From NCBI GenBank assembly GCA_022559985.1, contig JAFJTR010000033.1, forward strand, positions 3,247 to 67,246: a stretch of 64,000 nt of DNA, written 5' to 3'. Position numbers and translations under genes: made by a program. This stretch comes from Parastagonospora avenae f. sp. tritici 18332-5. Its lineage: Eukaryota; Ascomycota; Dothideomycetes; Pleosporales; Phaeosphaeriaceae. The stretch's first letter is position 1, and every line of letters begins with the position of its first letter. The notes under the pieces were generated by a model. The model ran no database searches, was not told the DNA's origin, and saw only the letters and a list, made by a program, of their open reading frames with translations. Positions 20,578 through 31,246 of the stretch are shown piece by piece.

Positions 20578-20657
20578 GTGTCCAAGAGACGCTCTCTTCT
20601 TGAGAATGTATGCCTTCTGGAGCATCCTGATGTATGACTGGTATGTGGGTACGACAT

Positions 20658-21061
20658 TTATTAAGCTGATCTAGATGGTAGCTTTGCTGGTACTAAAGAG
20701 AATTAGTCTTTTGCCGCTCGAGCAGATTGGTCGTATGTGCTGACCTGAAACTCTGCCAGATGAGTATCTAATGCTTCTGGTGTCGGAAACGATGCAGTAC
20801 AAGCACATTCGTGGGACATAGTTGTATGATGCAGGAAGCAAAGAGGCTGTGGCGACAGGCCAATCGCGGTACTCCCGGCAAATCATTCTTCCGACTGAAA
20901 TTTGCGCTGTCATTTGAACACCTAACAGAGCCCAACGTTTTCTAGTAAACGCGCAATCGATCAGTCTCTTACCCCGACAACCATCAGTTCTTTAAGAATC
21001 GCCTTAAGAAACGAGACCTTCAGCACAGCCCGCGATACCGAAGATTCAACCGGCTGAGAAA
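20658..21061. other. Intergenic, no gene seen
   Basis: Only short, non-conserved open frames. No repeat. Confidence 0.5.
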
Positions 21062-21145
21062 ATGCCTTCCTGCGAAACGTGCCACGACAATGGTATCAAA
21101 GGCACTACGTGTCCTACCTGCGGCCATCCAGAATCAGAGTCGTAG
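21062..21145 (+). CDS. 27-residue zinc-ribbon-like microprotein
   Basis: A very short frame encoding MPSCETCHDNGIKGTTCPTC followed by GHPESES and a stop. Two CxxC knuckles are spaced by nine residues, which is the arrangement of zinc ribbons and resembles one repeat of the DnaJ cysteine-rich domain (CxTCxGxG). Four Cys in 27 residues is far above background for this region. It may be a genuine microprotein or the last exon of a gene whose upstream exons I could not find. Confidence 0.35.
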   Translation: MPSCETCHDNGIKGTTCPTCGHPESES

Positions 21146-21455
21146 CGCCCTAAGAGGTTAGGAACAGTTTTCTTGTGTGCTGAACGTGGTATTAAGTACT
21201 CTAGATAGAAATACGGGCATCTTCGTACATGCCTTCACATTTGACAATCTGGACTCAAAGACTAGAAGAGAAGCACGTTGAATTACAACAGTTCTATTCG
21301 AGTAGTTGGATTTAAATTGCTATCAGTTTAAAGGACTGGGATTCACTTTCAAGAGCTGTTGACTAATGATTCGAATAACCCTCTTCACGATCTGCACTGC
21401 GCCTCGCTGCTTTGTGCGACATGTTCTGCTTCAATCACTAGTTCAGTTTCCTCAT

Positions 21456-21524
21456 GGGGCGGCGTGTCGTGAGGACGGCGTGTCGTGAGGACGGCGTGTC
21501 GTGAGGACGGCGTGTCGTGAGGAT
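21456..21524. repeat. 16-bp minisatellite
   Basis: Four copies of GAGGACGGCGTGTCGT in tandem, the last degenerating to GAGGATGGCGGTGTCG. No gene is associated. Confidence 0.9.
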
Positions 21525-21599
21525 GGCGGTGTCGTATCGACGTGTCGATGATGTGCTGCGTTTGCCTGGCTGAAAGTCGTGCGACGCGCTAACTTTAGA

Positions 21600-23610
21600 A
21601 CGTGGCTGTGTCGGCTAGGGTGCTAAGTCGGGGGCTAAAACCAGCTTGGCCTCCAATGACAGCTTCTCTCGAGACGCCGAAACGCCGCCCCAGCCGTGGT
21701 GCTGACGTGGCAACACCCCTAATGGTAGCTAAGCCCAGCATCGTATTAGGAAGTATTTGGTACCCCGTCATCCGTCAGCGGTAACCGTAACTAGAGTAGA
21801 GTAACCAGAACCAGTAGAATTAAGGACTTTCGTGGTGACAGGCCAGGTGATTACTAGGCTTCCCGTCCGCTCAGCCATATTTAAGCAGCGCACCGGCGGA
21901 TTAGTAGTTAAGTGGGTGACCATTAGCGAATCCCCGCTGTTGTATGTTTTTGCCATTATCATGATGCCATCGGTAAATTGTATGTGCTGGTATCCACGCC
22001 GAATGGGAGTAGGAGGGACGTGTTGTTGGCACTTGTCGCCATTAGCAGTAAGTAGCCTTACGCTGTTTAGATTTTGTCAACTCAGTTGTCAGCCTAGGCG
22101 TTTTTGCACTGAAAGCATGAGAGTCCCGGATTCGATGTTTACATCAACGATGCTGCTTACCATCTCTTTGAGCAGGTCATGTTGCCTTTTGATGTTCTGG
22201 AGTTGCAAATAGACCGGAGAATAAAAGGTCAAGGATGGCCGGACTTTGGCTTTGTTGATGCGCACTAGAGCCAGCCTCGTTGCTGCCGCAATAAACGATT
22301 CAAAGAAGCCATCTCAAAATAACTCTTGTCTCGCAAAGCAGATCTAGAAAGAATAGATCGCTGACCAAATGTGCGATCCCCATATCGGAGTAATCTTCCC
22401 TATCCCAAAGCATATGTATTTGACGCTTCGTGTTGTCGTGAAGTTGCAGTCGCGCATGTACAGCTCGGCAAACGTTCCGCGGCCTCCTTTAGGGAATACG
22501 GTTCGAGGCAATTTCTCTATTATGACGATGGGCTTCGCTCTTATATGTCGGTCCTACAATACCACCTGGTTCCTGGTAAATGATGCCCGGTGTCCGGGCA
22601 CGAGGGGGGCGTTGATCGACAGGAAATAAATCAGGAGACAAATGAAAAAAGGCGCGCATGCACTGTGCAGCATCTGGGGAAATGCTGCAGGGTCGGTCCA
22701 ATAACGAGATGGCTCATGCAAGCAATACTTCCCAAACACGATGCTGCGGCTTGCGCTTGTAGCATGAATCACGACAATTCCCCTGAGTACCTCAAAACTG
22801 CATAGCCTCAGATCTCAGGCACCTGCAAATAGAAGCCTCGAGCCCGATATGGCGTGGGTCTCATTTGGCAGGGGCTCGATTCGGGACGACTGGGTGTGGA
22901 ATTCGGCGACGCAGAGACGTGTTTCTGTTCCTGGCGTGTGGGCTAGCATGAAAACGCCCTTCTCCTAAATTCAGGGTCTCCGAGGCGGGTAGCCGCTCTG
23001 GGGCACGGCGGCTGAATGGCGACATGATGCAGCGTGGCAACAACAGCAGTGATAGTCCCACGCACAGTTGCAGGTGTATAGGATATAGTGCTTTGTCTAA
23101 CGTGCAGGTGTTTGTCAGCGGATTACTCGTGCTCCGAGGGTTCTTTGTTGTGGTTGCGTGGTTCCTGCCTGCCCAGTTGGGTCGCGACTGCCCCAGAAGC
23201 ATTTCTCGCAGCTAGCGTGGCGCCGGCAGGTACCAACGGCGGCGGTGGCCCCTCAGCACAGTCGCAGGCCTGCATCACGCATCACGACGAGCTTCAGCAG
23301 CATTCTTTGCACATCCACCTCGTCTTGTCCGACGCTGGGGCTGCTTCTTCGTACGCTTCCTGTCGCCCCCGTGCGCCGGGCCAAACAATTTTACATCCGG
23401 CAACCAATAAAGGCGCCCGATAGTCAGATTCCGGCGGCTGAAACACCGCAGGGTGCAGTCGGCGTCCAGCGGTTGGCACACGGACACGACCAGACGATCG
23501 TCTCCCTGACATGCACCGTCGACCTTGGTGCCTGTGCTAGCCCGACCTCGGGCACTTGAGAGCCGGAAGCCAGAGTATTAGACTATTATGTATTCACCCT
23601 CCTCGCTGCC
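21600..23610. other. Gene-poor stretch with degenerate coding-like fragments
   Basis: No intact gene found. A minus-strand frame at about 22310-22085 reads GFFESFIAAATRLALVRINK and continues QLQNIKRQHDLLKEM up to a GTAAGC donor, looking like an orphan internal exon. A plus-strand frame at 22371-22583 (KAYVFDASCCREVAVAHVQL) also has coding-like composition. Neither could be extended into a gene. The right part (22860-23610) is the promoter region of the next gene. Confidence 0.4.
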
Positions 23611-24825
23611 ATGAGTCCCTACACGTCCTTGCCGCCTGCAGCGAAGGACAACAACACCAACACCACCACCACCAACAACTACCACACCGACGACGTCGTC
23701 CAGCGCCTCAAAGCCATGAAGACATCCGCCACCACCGCCTCAGGACCGACGCCTGTTCGAACCCCAAGCAAGACACTTGCTTCTCTCCTAGAGCCGACGA
23801 CGGTGGCTGCAACATTCCCAGCCAAGCGCGCAGAGAGTATTCCAGAAGACACGGACAGTATGAGCGACAGCAGCGTCCTCTCCCGCCAGCTGAGCAACAC
23901 CTCCGACGACAGCATCTCCTCGCGGCGACCCACCACGCCGCGCTCGCAGACGGATCCTACCTTCGACATCTCGTCGTACCGCCCGCCTCCTCGCAACCGC
24001 TCGCCCTACTCTCGCACGCACCTGCGCTCTCACAGCAGCTCGGCCTCGCTCAGTGCACCGCCCATGACCAGAGCCCACTCGCTGCCCACCGTCATGCATG
24101 GACAGCTCTCTCTCTCTCCAACCCCGCAGCCGCTCGCCAGCCCTTCCTCGCCCATGCGTTCACCACAGCGGACCCGCAGCCCACGCGGCCCAGAGTCAAG
24201 GCCCTTGACCGTAGGACCACGCAGCTCTGGCATCCGTCCAGCCTCACTCGGCTCGTTTGAGGGCTCACCGAGCGTGTGCGACATTTCCGAGGACGCCGAG
24301 TTGGAGCTCACTCCCCGCGCCGGCACGAGCGTGTCGAGCCTGTACAGCAGCACCGGCTCTCTGTCTCGCCGCCGACGACCCGCATCACCTCTACACCAGG
24401 TCTACGTGCCATTCGGCGCTTCAGCTACGAGCACGCCGTCTGTCAGCACGCCGACGTCTGCTGCATCCTCGCCTCTACTCGCTCCTGCCAAGTTCACGAA
24501 CGAACACTATCCATCCTCGCTCGCCTCGTCCTCCGTGCCATCCACTCCGACCTCGATGCGCTCCCGCAGTCCCTCCATCTCTTCGCTCGAGACCATCGAA
24601 GACAGCCCCGACGCAGAAGAGGAAGCTATCGAGGCAGACCGCATCGCCAAGCTGAAGGCGGCTGCTGATCGCGAAGACGGCGGCGACGTGAGGCGCTCCA
24701 GCCTGGACGTTCCTGACCGCGGCCGCACCTTTGGCTTCGGCAAGAGGGACTCGCGAAAGCGGTGGAGTGTCTGCGGAGCCGAGAGGCGCGGCGACTTGGA
24801 CCTTGAGACCATCTGGGAAGATTGA
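23611..24825 (+). CDS. Basic, Ser/Pro-rich conserved fungal protein
   Basis: A 404-residue single exon, very rich in Ser, Pro, Thr and Arg and largely disordered. N-terminal Asn/Thr run (about 14-26), a short helical motif (VVQRLKAMK), many SP/TP sites (RSPSISSLETIEDSP) and a conserved-looking C-terminus, GFGKRDSRKRWSVCGAERRG then DLDLETIWED. The C-terminal motif is the recurring signature of a family I know only as a basic proline-rich fungal protein of unknown function. The many SP/TP sites suggest phosphorylation by proline-directed kinases (inference). Antisense frames across it are byproducts of the GC-rich, serine-rich codons. Confidence 0.8.
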   Translation: MSPYTSLPPAAKDNNTNTTTTNNYHTDDVVQRLKAMKTSATTASGPTPVRTPSKTLASLLEPTTVAATFPAKRAESIPEDTDSMSDSSVLSRQLSNTSDDSISSRRPTTPRSQTDPTFDISSYRPPPRNRSPYSRTHLRSHSSSASLSAPPMTRAHSLPTVMHGQLSLSPTPQPLASPSSPMRSPQRTRSPRGPESRPLTVGPRSSGIRPASLGSFEGSPSVCDISEDAELELTPRAGTSVSSLYSSTGSLSRRRRPASPLHQVYVPFGASATSTPSVSTPTSAASSPLLAPAKFTNEHYPSSLASSSVPSTPTSMRSRSPSISSLETIEDSPDAEEEAIEADRIAKLKAAADREDGGDVRRSSLDVPDRGRTFGFGKRDSRKRWSVCGAERRGDLDLETIWED

Positions 24826-25416
24826 GCCACGAGACGAAGATGCATGAGTTTTTTCTTTACTGCATACTTTGGCGTTCACACGGAACTGGGCTGTTTCCAC
24901 AGTTGGCTTTGCTTTTTTCCTGCGTAATGATCGGCATTTCCAGCCTCCTTTCTTGCACATGGTGCGAAATATCCACGACTTGAACGTTGTCACTAGCATG
25001 ATACCCTGCGTATATGGAAGCTTTGCCCTTGTATATCAAGTTACTCTGAAGGATTGCTGCATAGAGTAGCACACGACCTCGAATACGAACATATGACAGA
25101 TTTTTGACTCTAGCTTTGTGACGTGACCTAGCTTGTTTTGCTTCGTAAATATTTCACACGTGTAGTGAGGCTCAACAGTTCCCGATTCGGTAATCGCAAC
25201 AGCTGGCCAATGAGAGGCGTTGATGTCATAGGTCGAGGCATCGGAGCTCCCGTCCTGTGGTGGGGTTGCAACGCGACTGCCCGCTACGCGTTTACTAGAA
25301 CTTCAACAAGCGAAGACTATTTGAACAAGAGACGCGAGGGGTTTCTTTTGCATTGCATTGCACTTCAATACTTTCTCAATCTCCTCTCCCATTACTCCCC
25401 CCCAACAACCGCCAAC
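24826..25416. other. Intergenic; 3' and promoter sequence
   Basis: Between two plus-strand genes. The frame entering the oxidoreductase is open from 25138, but the upstream part has no family similarity, so it is treated as leader. A pyrimidine-rich tract (about 25375-25405) precedes the start. Confidence 0.6.
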
Positions 25417-26418
25417 ATGCCCATCAACTTCGGCATCATCGGCACAAACTGGATCACGCATTCCTTCGTAAAATGCGCCCACGCTACATCGAAATGGAGC
25501 CTGGCAGCCGTGTACTCCCGCAAAGAAGACACGGCGAAAGAGTTTGCAGCGAAATATGAAGACAAGAAAATTGCCCTTTACACTTCGCTCGAGGAACTAT
25601 CCAAGTCCACCGACATCTCGACCGTGTACATCGCCTCGCCCAACATCCTGCACTACGAGCAAGCGAAGATGATGCTGCTTGCGGGCAAGAATGTCATCCT
25701 CGAGAAACCATCCTGCAGCACGCCCTCCGAACTTGACGAGCTGTTCAAAATCGCAAAAGCCAAGGATGTGATTCTGATAGAGGCGTTCCGCCACATCCAA
25801 GAAACAAACTTCAAAATCCTCAAGTCTTCCCTCTCAAAGCTAGGCCCGCTCTACGGCGCAAGCATAACCTTCGCGCAGTACTCCTCCCGCTACGAAAAAG
25901 TCCTCGCCGGCGAAACGCCCAACATCTTCAACCTCGAAATGGGCGGCGGCGCGCTCGTCGATCTAGGCGTGTATTGCGTCGCTGCGGCCATCGAGCTCTT
26001 CGGCGCGCCGCAGGACTCTGCTTACTATCCAGTCAAGGTGGCCACTGGAGCTGATGGCGCGGGCAAACTCATCCTCACGTACCCGTCCTTCACGGTTTAC
26101 TTGTGCCACAGCAAAATCTACAACAGCGACGCGCCGACGGAGATTTATGGGGAGATGGGCACGTTGGTCGTTCCCACAGTGACGGATATCGAGAGCGTGG
26201 TGCTGTGGGATAGTAAGACGAAGAAGAGGACGGAGTTGGCCGGCGGAAAGGAGCCGGCGGAATTGAATTTGAAGGAGGAGGCAAGTGAGTTTGCGAGGTG
26301 CATTGAGGAGAGGGATGCAGCGGCGGTGGGGAGGTATGAGAAGTTGAGTCGGGACATTTTGGAGGTTTTGTACAAGGCACGGCAAGATAACGGGTTGGTG
26401 TTTCCAGGCGGGAAATAA
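25417..26418 (+). CDS. Gfo/Idh/MocA-family oxidoreductase
   Basis: A 333-residue NAD(P)-dependent dehydrogenase. The start at 25417 puts the Rossmann motif at the N-terminus (MPINFGIIGTNWITHSF), as in the family. The EKP motif is present (GKNVILEKPSCS, about residue 95), and the second domain has GGGALVDLGVYCVAAAIEL, the usual D-x-G-x-Y region, with the Lys of EKP as candidate catalytic residue. Length is normal. The nearest recognisable relatives are dimeric dihydrodiol dehydrogenase and D-xylose dehydrogenase-like proteins, acting on sugars or diols; substrate unknown. No targeting signal. The in-frame upstream ATG at 25138 is rejected because it adds 93 residues before the nucleotide-binding fold. 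Confidence 0.9.
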   Translation: MPINFGIIGTNWITHSFVKCAHATSKWSLAAVYSRKEDTAKEFAAKYEDKKIALYTSLEELSKSTDISTVYIASPNILHYEQAKMMLLAGKNVILEKPSCSTPSELDELFKIAKAKDVILIEAFRHIQETNFKILKSSLSKLGPLYGASITFAQYSSRYEKVLAGETPNIFNLEMGGGALVDLGVYCVAAAIELFGAPQDSAYYPVKVATGADGAGKLILTYPSFTVYLCHSKIYNSDAPTEIYGEMGTLVVPTVTDIESVVLWDSKTKKRTELAGGKEPAELNLKEEASEFARCIEERDAAAVGRYEKLSRDILEVLYKARQDNGLVFPGGK

Positions 26419-26737
26419 CGGGGTAAAAATCGCAAGAAGACTTACAAGAAAATGTGCTAGAAATTCATGGTAACTAAGCGTTTCCTACGAATCAGAACAT
26501 CAAAGAAGTGTTGGGGGAAAGCATAGAATGAAGCTCAACCAAAATCCATAAACTACGAATCAAGATATATATGAGAAGAGAAAAGTCATGGAAAGCCCAG
26601 TCGTTGGTCATAAGTCATAAAAGCAACACTCTCTCCCACTCTCGCGGTCCAACCTAGAAGTTGACCGGTGGTCATAAGTCGTAAAAGCAAAGTTCTCGTC
26701 TTCCAACAGTTTCTAGCCCGTTCACTGGCAAGTTCGA

Positions 26738-28470
26738 CTAGAAGCTGACCTGTCTTGCATGTCTCCTCGCCGCCGCCGAAGAAGTCGACACAGCAGCCGA
26801 AGTCGACGAAGCCACCGCCACAGCCGTCGAAGTCGTGGTCGCCGTCGTCAAGATTGTCGAAGTCGCAACCACCGAGCTGGCTACCGTCGAGCTGGCGACC
26901 GTCGAACTCGCCACCACCACAATCGACACCACCGAGCTATTAGCCTTGGGAGTAACATACTTGATATCCCAATTCCTGCATTCCTGCTGCCCCTCACAGC
27001 TGCGATAAATGCTCATCGCCGCCCACCCGCCACAAACCGCGCCGTCATCACCCGCGCACTTGTAGTTGCAATTGCCCATGATGCCATCCTTGGGCGCGTA
27101 TCGCGGGTCCAATTTATCCGCGCAGAAGCACTCTCTTCCATACTCGAGTCCCGCATAAGGCAGCTTGCGCGCGCCGCAGAACGCAATGCACGTCTGGATC
27201 GTCATGTCGTCTGCGCCGGAGGAGGCGTTGAGGAACGCGCGGTCGCCGATGTTATCCCCGCCACAGCCGGCATACGACCATTTGAGCGTGGAGGTCAGGT
27301 CGAGGAAGTTTTGGTTACCGGAGCCGAGGGAGGCGGTGTCGTCGCATGATTCCTTTGTAGCGCGGGCGGGGCCGAAGGATGGGGTGTTGCAGCCTGGGAG
27401 TTTGGATAGGTTGCCGTCGATGGTTTCCTTGACGGTCGTGGGGATGCTGCAGGCTTGTGTCTCCGCGCCAGTGAATTGCGTGAGGGCCGCGCATTTCTCG
27501 ACGCTGCCCGAGGGATCGGTGCACGTGTCAATGGCTTTTTGAAGGACGGGCACGTCCCAGCCGTTGAAGAAGTCGCCGTGGAAGCCGTAGCCGGTGGCAT
27601 CGCCGTTGGCGAAGACGAAGGGGTGCTGGGTGCCGTTCCAGTGGTCTGCGAAGAGCGCCGTGTCGTACAGGATCTCATAGAAGATGGAGATGGTGTGGAT
27701 GGGGAAGGTGGCGGGGCAGGGGCCGTTGTCGTAGTGTTGGCTGTCGGGGTAGGACATGTGGGATTTGTGGTCGGGTGTGTCGAGGTCTTTGCCGTTCCAG
27801 CCTGGGTTGGGGGTTAGGACATATCTCACATGTAGATTGCATAGATTGACTTACAGCTGGGGAAGAATACTTGAGCGCGGAGGCCGCCGGGGCATGGGTA
27901 GTCGGGGATCTTGTTCGTCTCGGGCTTGTTGGCTCCCAGACAGTTGAATGATATACCCTTGGTGGCTAGATCATTCGCGCCGACATCGCGTTTGCCAGAG
28001 TCGCCAGCCAGCATGCGGAAGCCCTCTGGGAAAGCAGTGAGGTTCTCAGTTGCTGGCGATGGTCGTTGGAGATAGTACACTGCCATCCCGCCATTGACAT
28101 CTCTTGGATCACCAACGACAGGTACAGGCGAGTAAGTGCCGTCTTTCTTGTGCACGTAGAGTTGGGGGGTCCAGTAATTTGACATGTCTTCCTATCATTG
28201 GTGTTAGCAACTAGATTTGAGATCTGTGAGGGGAATATCTACCTTGATGGTACAAGAAGAGCACTTGGCTGCCCGAGCGTCTGCATATGTCATATCCATT
28301 GAGAACCCCGCGCCGCCAGATACAGTGTGTACATGGCCAGCAATGGCACCTGGGTTTACAATAGGATCAATGCGCTCGCGGACAACGCGGCCAGGACATG
28401 ACATGCGGAAAAAGGCTTCTGAGTAGCCGGCCAAGGAGAGGGCCAAGGAAAGCTTGGATGTAAAACCCAT
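26738..28470 (-). CDS. Secreted DUF1996 protein with WSC domain
   Basis: Three exons (28470-28243, 28191-27855, 27801-26738) give about 542 residues. Introns of 51 and 53 bases both have CTAAC branch sites. Signal peptide: MGFTSKLSLALSLAGYSEAF. The DUF1996 domain follows (about 22-330), with the typical RIDPIVNPG, HVHTVSGGAGF, CSSC, SNYWTPQLY, CPGGLRAQVFFPSC and HWNGTQHPFVFANGD. A WSC carbohydrate-binding domain follows (about 375-465; YAGLEYGRECFCAD, CAGDDGAVCGG). The C-terminus is a Ser/Thr/Val/Ala-rich linker with no clear GPI signal, ending RRHARQVSF. The family is extracellular or wall-bound, of unknown enzymatic role. Alternate frames across the Ser/Val tail are open but are shadows. 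Confidence 0.93.
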
Positions 28471-28583
28471 GGTGAAGGAGAGATGATGTTGCTAACAAGA
28501 AGCAATCCCAAGGGAGATGATGAAGTGAGTGTTGCTGAGGAAGCTGTGCTGTGATGTTCGAGTCCGTACTCGAGGACAGCGTC

Positions 28584-28590
28584 TTATATG
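28584..28590 (-). promoter_or_regulatory. TATA-like box of the DUF1996-WSC gene
   Basis: CATATAAG on the minus strand about 115 bases upstream of the ATG at 28470. Position and sequence fit; no other evidence. Confidence 0.35.
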
Positions 28591-28599
28591 TTGTTTGGC

Positions 28600-30166
28600 T
28601 ATGCGCGCCATACAAACGAAAGTGAATGTGAATCCGTGTGACAATGTCTTGCTCCGTCCTAGATCATGCGCCAGTACGCCCATTCACCCCTCCACACCCT
28701 CCACAAGCCGAAATTTGATGATGCTCTCGTCATCGTCAATAAGCCATTGTGCTTTGTGTGCCTACTTCACGATGTATTGATCCACAGATAGCGCGAAGAA
28801 AATGCCCTAGAAGAAAGAAATACCATATAATGAATAAGGACGGACGTCCTGTAGTGTATTGTGTGGCTTCAGACCGTCATGACTGTCTTTGTGGTTCGAC
28901 ATAACGTGGTTGACACTGTACCATGGTACGGGCTATGTCGCTAGTGCACGCCGGGAGTGTCCTACAGGTTCCGCACCGCTAGTGTACCATGCGACATACT
29001 GATCGACGTCAGCGAGGACCAATTAAACCCTCACAGCCTATCGGAAACTCACTGACTTTCTGAAAGTGTGCAAGAATTGCCTCGTCTGTACCAAGAGTCC
29101 TCACTGGGACCTGCCTCTGTACTACACACGCACCGGGGCTTAATCCGCATCGATACAAGTGACTCCCTACACAGCAGCCACAGTGGAACGCAGAATTCCA
29201 GAACAATGAATTAAGGTTTTATCGCGCGGCCCGCTGTGCTGCAAACGGAGATCTTGCTGCAGGAACGATAGGATGATCTTGGTGTATCGATGGCGTTGGT
29301 AACGATCGCGACGTTGCGGCCTCAAATATCGATATTGTGAGAAACGGCTATCGGTAAAAGTAGGCCGACGTGCGGCCAATGCTGCCGAGCGGCAGTTGGC
29401 TTTTGTAAGCGGAAGCATACTCCGGGAAGTTGTGGCTCGTACCGGTGCTTCTTTTGCCAGTACACTCCAGGTACTTGTTTATTTTTCTGTCATGTCCAAG
29501 TCATGAGGTTAGAAAGGCTGTCTTGTGGCACATACTTGTCAGCCCTGAGCAGCCAACGTGCGACGCAAGCCGGTCTCGTTCGGTAAATCTGACAAGTATA
29601 ACTGAGTGTGTTTTGTGTCTGTTGGCATGTCTAGACTCATGATGTAATACATCTCGTGACATGCCGTGGGAAAAAGCACCATTCCAGGCCGGGCGCGTGA
29701 TCGACGGATAGTTCACCAGCATTGCTTCGCAAGCCTGGGCTGTAAGTCAGCGTAGTCGCACAAGTTAGCGCTAGCAAATGTGTATAGTGTCGGGCGCAAA
29801 TGCCGCAAGGAATGGTCAGAACACGGACCCATTGAATGCGGAATTAGAGCCGGAGAAACAGGTGAATTCGTTTCTAAACGCAGATGAAATTGATGAGACC
29901 CTAAAATACACGCCGTCAAATGGATCGCAAAGTGCTCGTCATTCGAAGCCATTATTTACCGTCCCCTGGTGCCCCCCCCCTCTCGTTCGAACTCTCTTCC
30001 TTGTGGCTCGGAGCACTCCAAAAGAGAACACAGGTGTAGACATACAACATGTCGCGCACGTATTGGATGCGCGCCATGTAAACGGGGAATTGTCCGCCGA
30101 AATACGCGTCGCCGTTGTCGATTGCAGGAGCTTGACGTAGCTGCAACCGTGTGCAGTGTTGGTTGT
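28600..30166. other. Intergenic, no gene seen
   Basis: About 1.6 kb between the DUF1996 gene and VMA3. Only short frames on both strands; none has family similarity or joins by splice signals. A run of nine C occurs at about 29970. Most likely regulatory or decayed sequence. Confidence 0.5.
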
Positions 30167-30955
30167 CTAGCAGTGGTTGCTCTCATCACCAGCCTTGGCG
30201 TTCATGAGAAGGGCAACAATGAGTCCGTAAAGACCCAAGACTTCGGCGAAAATGAGGATGAGAATCATTCCGACGAACAACCTAGGCTGCTGGGCAGTTC
30301 CGCGGACACCAGCATCACCGACAATCCCGATGGCGAAACCAGCAGCCATACCGGAGAGACCGACAGCGAGACCAGCACCGAGCTGGATGAAGTTGGCGAA
30401 GAGCGACGAGTCCTGCTTCAGGCCGTTGGAGATAAGGACGGACACGACGAGACCGTAGATACCAATGATACCAGCCATGACGACGGGGATAATGTCTGAG
30501 TGGTATTAGCCAAATTTGCAATGAACGCTCTGCGAGCTTCATCGTGATCTAGTGACATACTCTTGACGATCAGGTCAGGGCGGAGGACACCCATGGCGCT
30601 GACACCGACACCAGCTTTGGCAGTGCCATAGGCGGCACCGAAACATGCGAAGACGATGGCAGACGTGCAGCCCATCGCACCGAAGAAGGGCTATCGCGTG
30701 TTAGTAGGCAGTTCATCGCGTTGCGATGACGACTAAGGGGAGGCGTGGCGGAGCGGTGGTTCTCGAGTACTTACGGCATACACGGGGCTGCGAAGCTTGT
30801 ATTAGCATTCATTCATCACAATAGACGGGAAAGAGCGTTCTTCCAAAGTGAGAAGGACGATGGCAAGCTCCAGCTCATCAGCGCGGAGGCGAGCTGGAGC
30901 TGCCTACGTCTCCTCATTGGAGCTCCAGGGCGACTCACCAGAGTTCCGAAGGCAT
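30167..30955 (-). CDS. VMA3: V-type H+-ATPase 16-kDa proteolipid subunit c
   Basis: Four exons: 30955-30939 (17 nt), 30787-30775 (13 nt), 30690-30561 and 30495-30167, giving 162 residues, the usual length. Splicing produces MPSELCPVYAPFFGAMGCTS, matching fungal Vma3. The four helices include GAAYGTAKAGVG and GLAVGLSGMAAGFAIG; the proton-carrying Glu lies in FAEVLGLYGLIVALL. The subunit forms the membrane rotor ring of the vacuolar ATPase and acidifies the vacuole. Introns are 151, 84 and 65 bases, with CTAAT/CTAAC branch sites. The Vma11 paralogue is excluded by the N-terminus and close match to Vma3. Start is fixed by the conserved ELCPVYAP. Confidence 0.95.
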
Positions 30956-31246
30956 CGTGAATGTGGTCTATGTAATCGACGGGTCGTCGGTAATGGTTGT
31001 GAGATGTGTTTGGAGATGGACGGGTGTCGTGGGAGCTGCGACGGGAGCGGATGTGAAGTTGAGGTGAGTGGTGACGATGGCTGGCGATGCAGTCTTCGCG
31101 CGCTAGCCGTCACAGCACGTGACCCGCCAAGCCGGCCTCTAGCGCTTGGAAACTTTTTGGCCGAACTTTTGACGAAAACCACCACAACTCCCAATCCACA
31201 CAGCAAGGAACCCTCCACGGGCGAGCAAAACAGCAAACCTCTCGAA

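Noticed and set aside
16200..23000. A complete Starship element
   Set aside because: Only a truncated captain-like relic is visible. No full-length recombinase, direct-repeat target site or opposite boundary could be identified.
23679..24845. Several antisense or alternate frames across the proline-rich gene
   Set aside because: Stop-poor because of GC-rich Ser/Pro codons; no conserved motif.
25138..25416. N-terminal extension of the oxidoreductase from the upstream ATG
   Set aside because: Would put 93 unrelated residues before the Rossmann motif that family members carry at the N-terminus.
26755..27817. Plus-strand Arg/Ser and Gly/Val-rich frames antisense to the DUF1996-WSC gene
   Set aside because: Caused by the repetitive Ser/Val codons and high GC of the real gene, which has three well-defined exons and two known domains.
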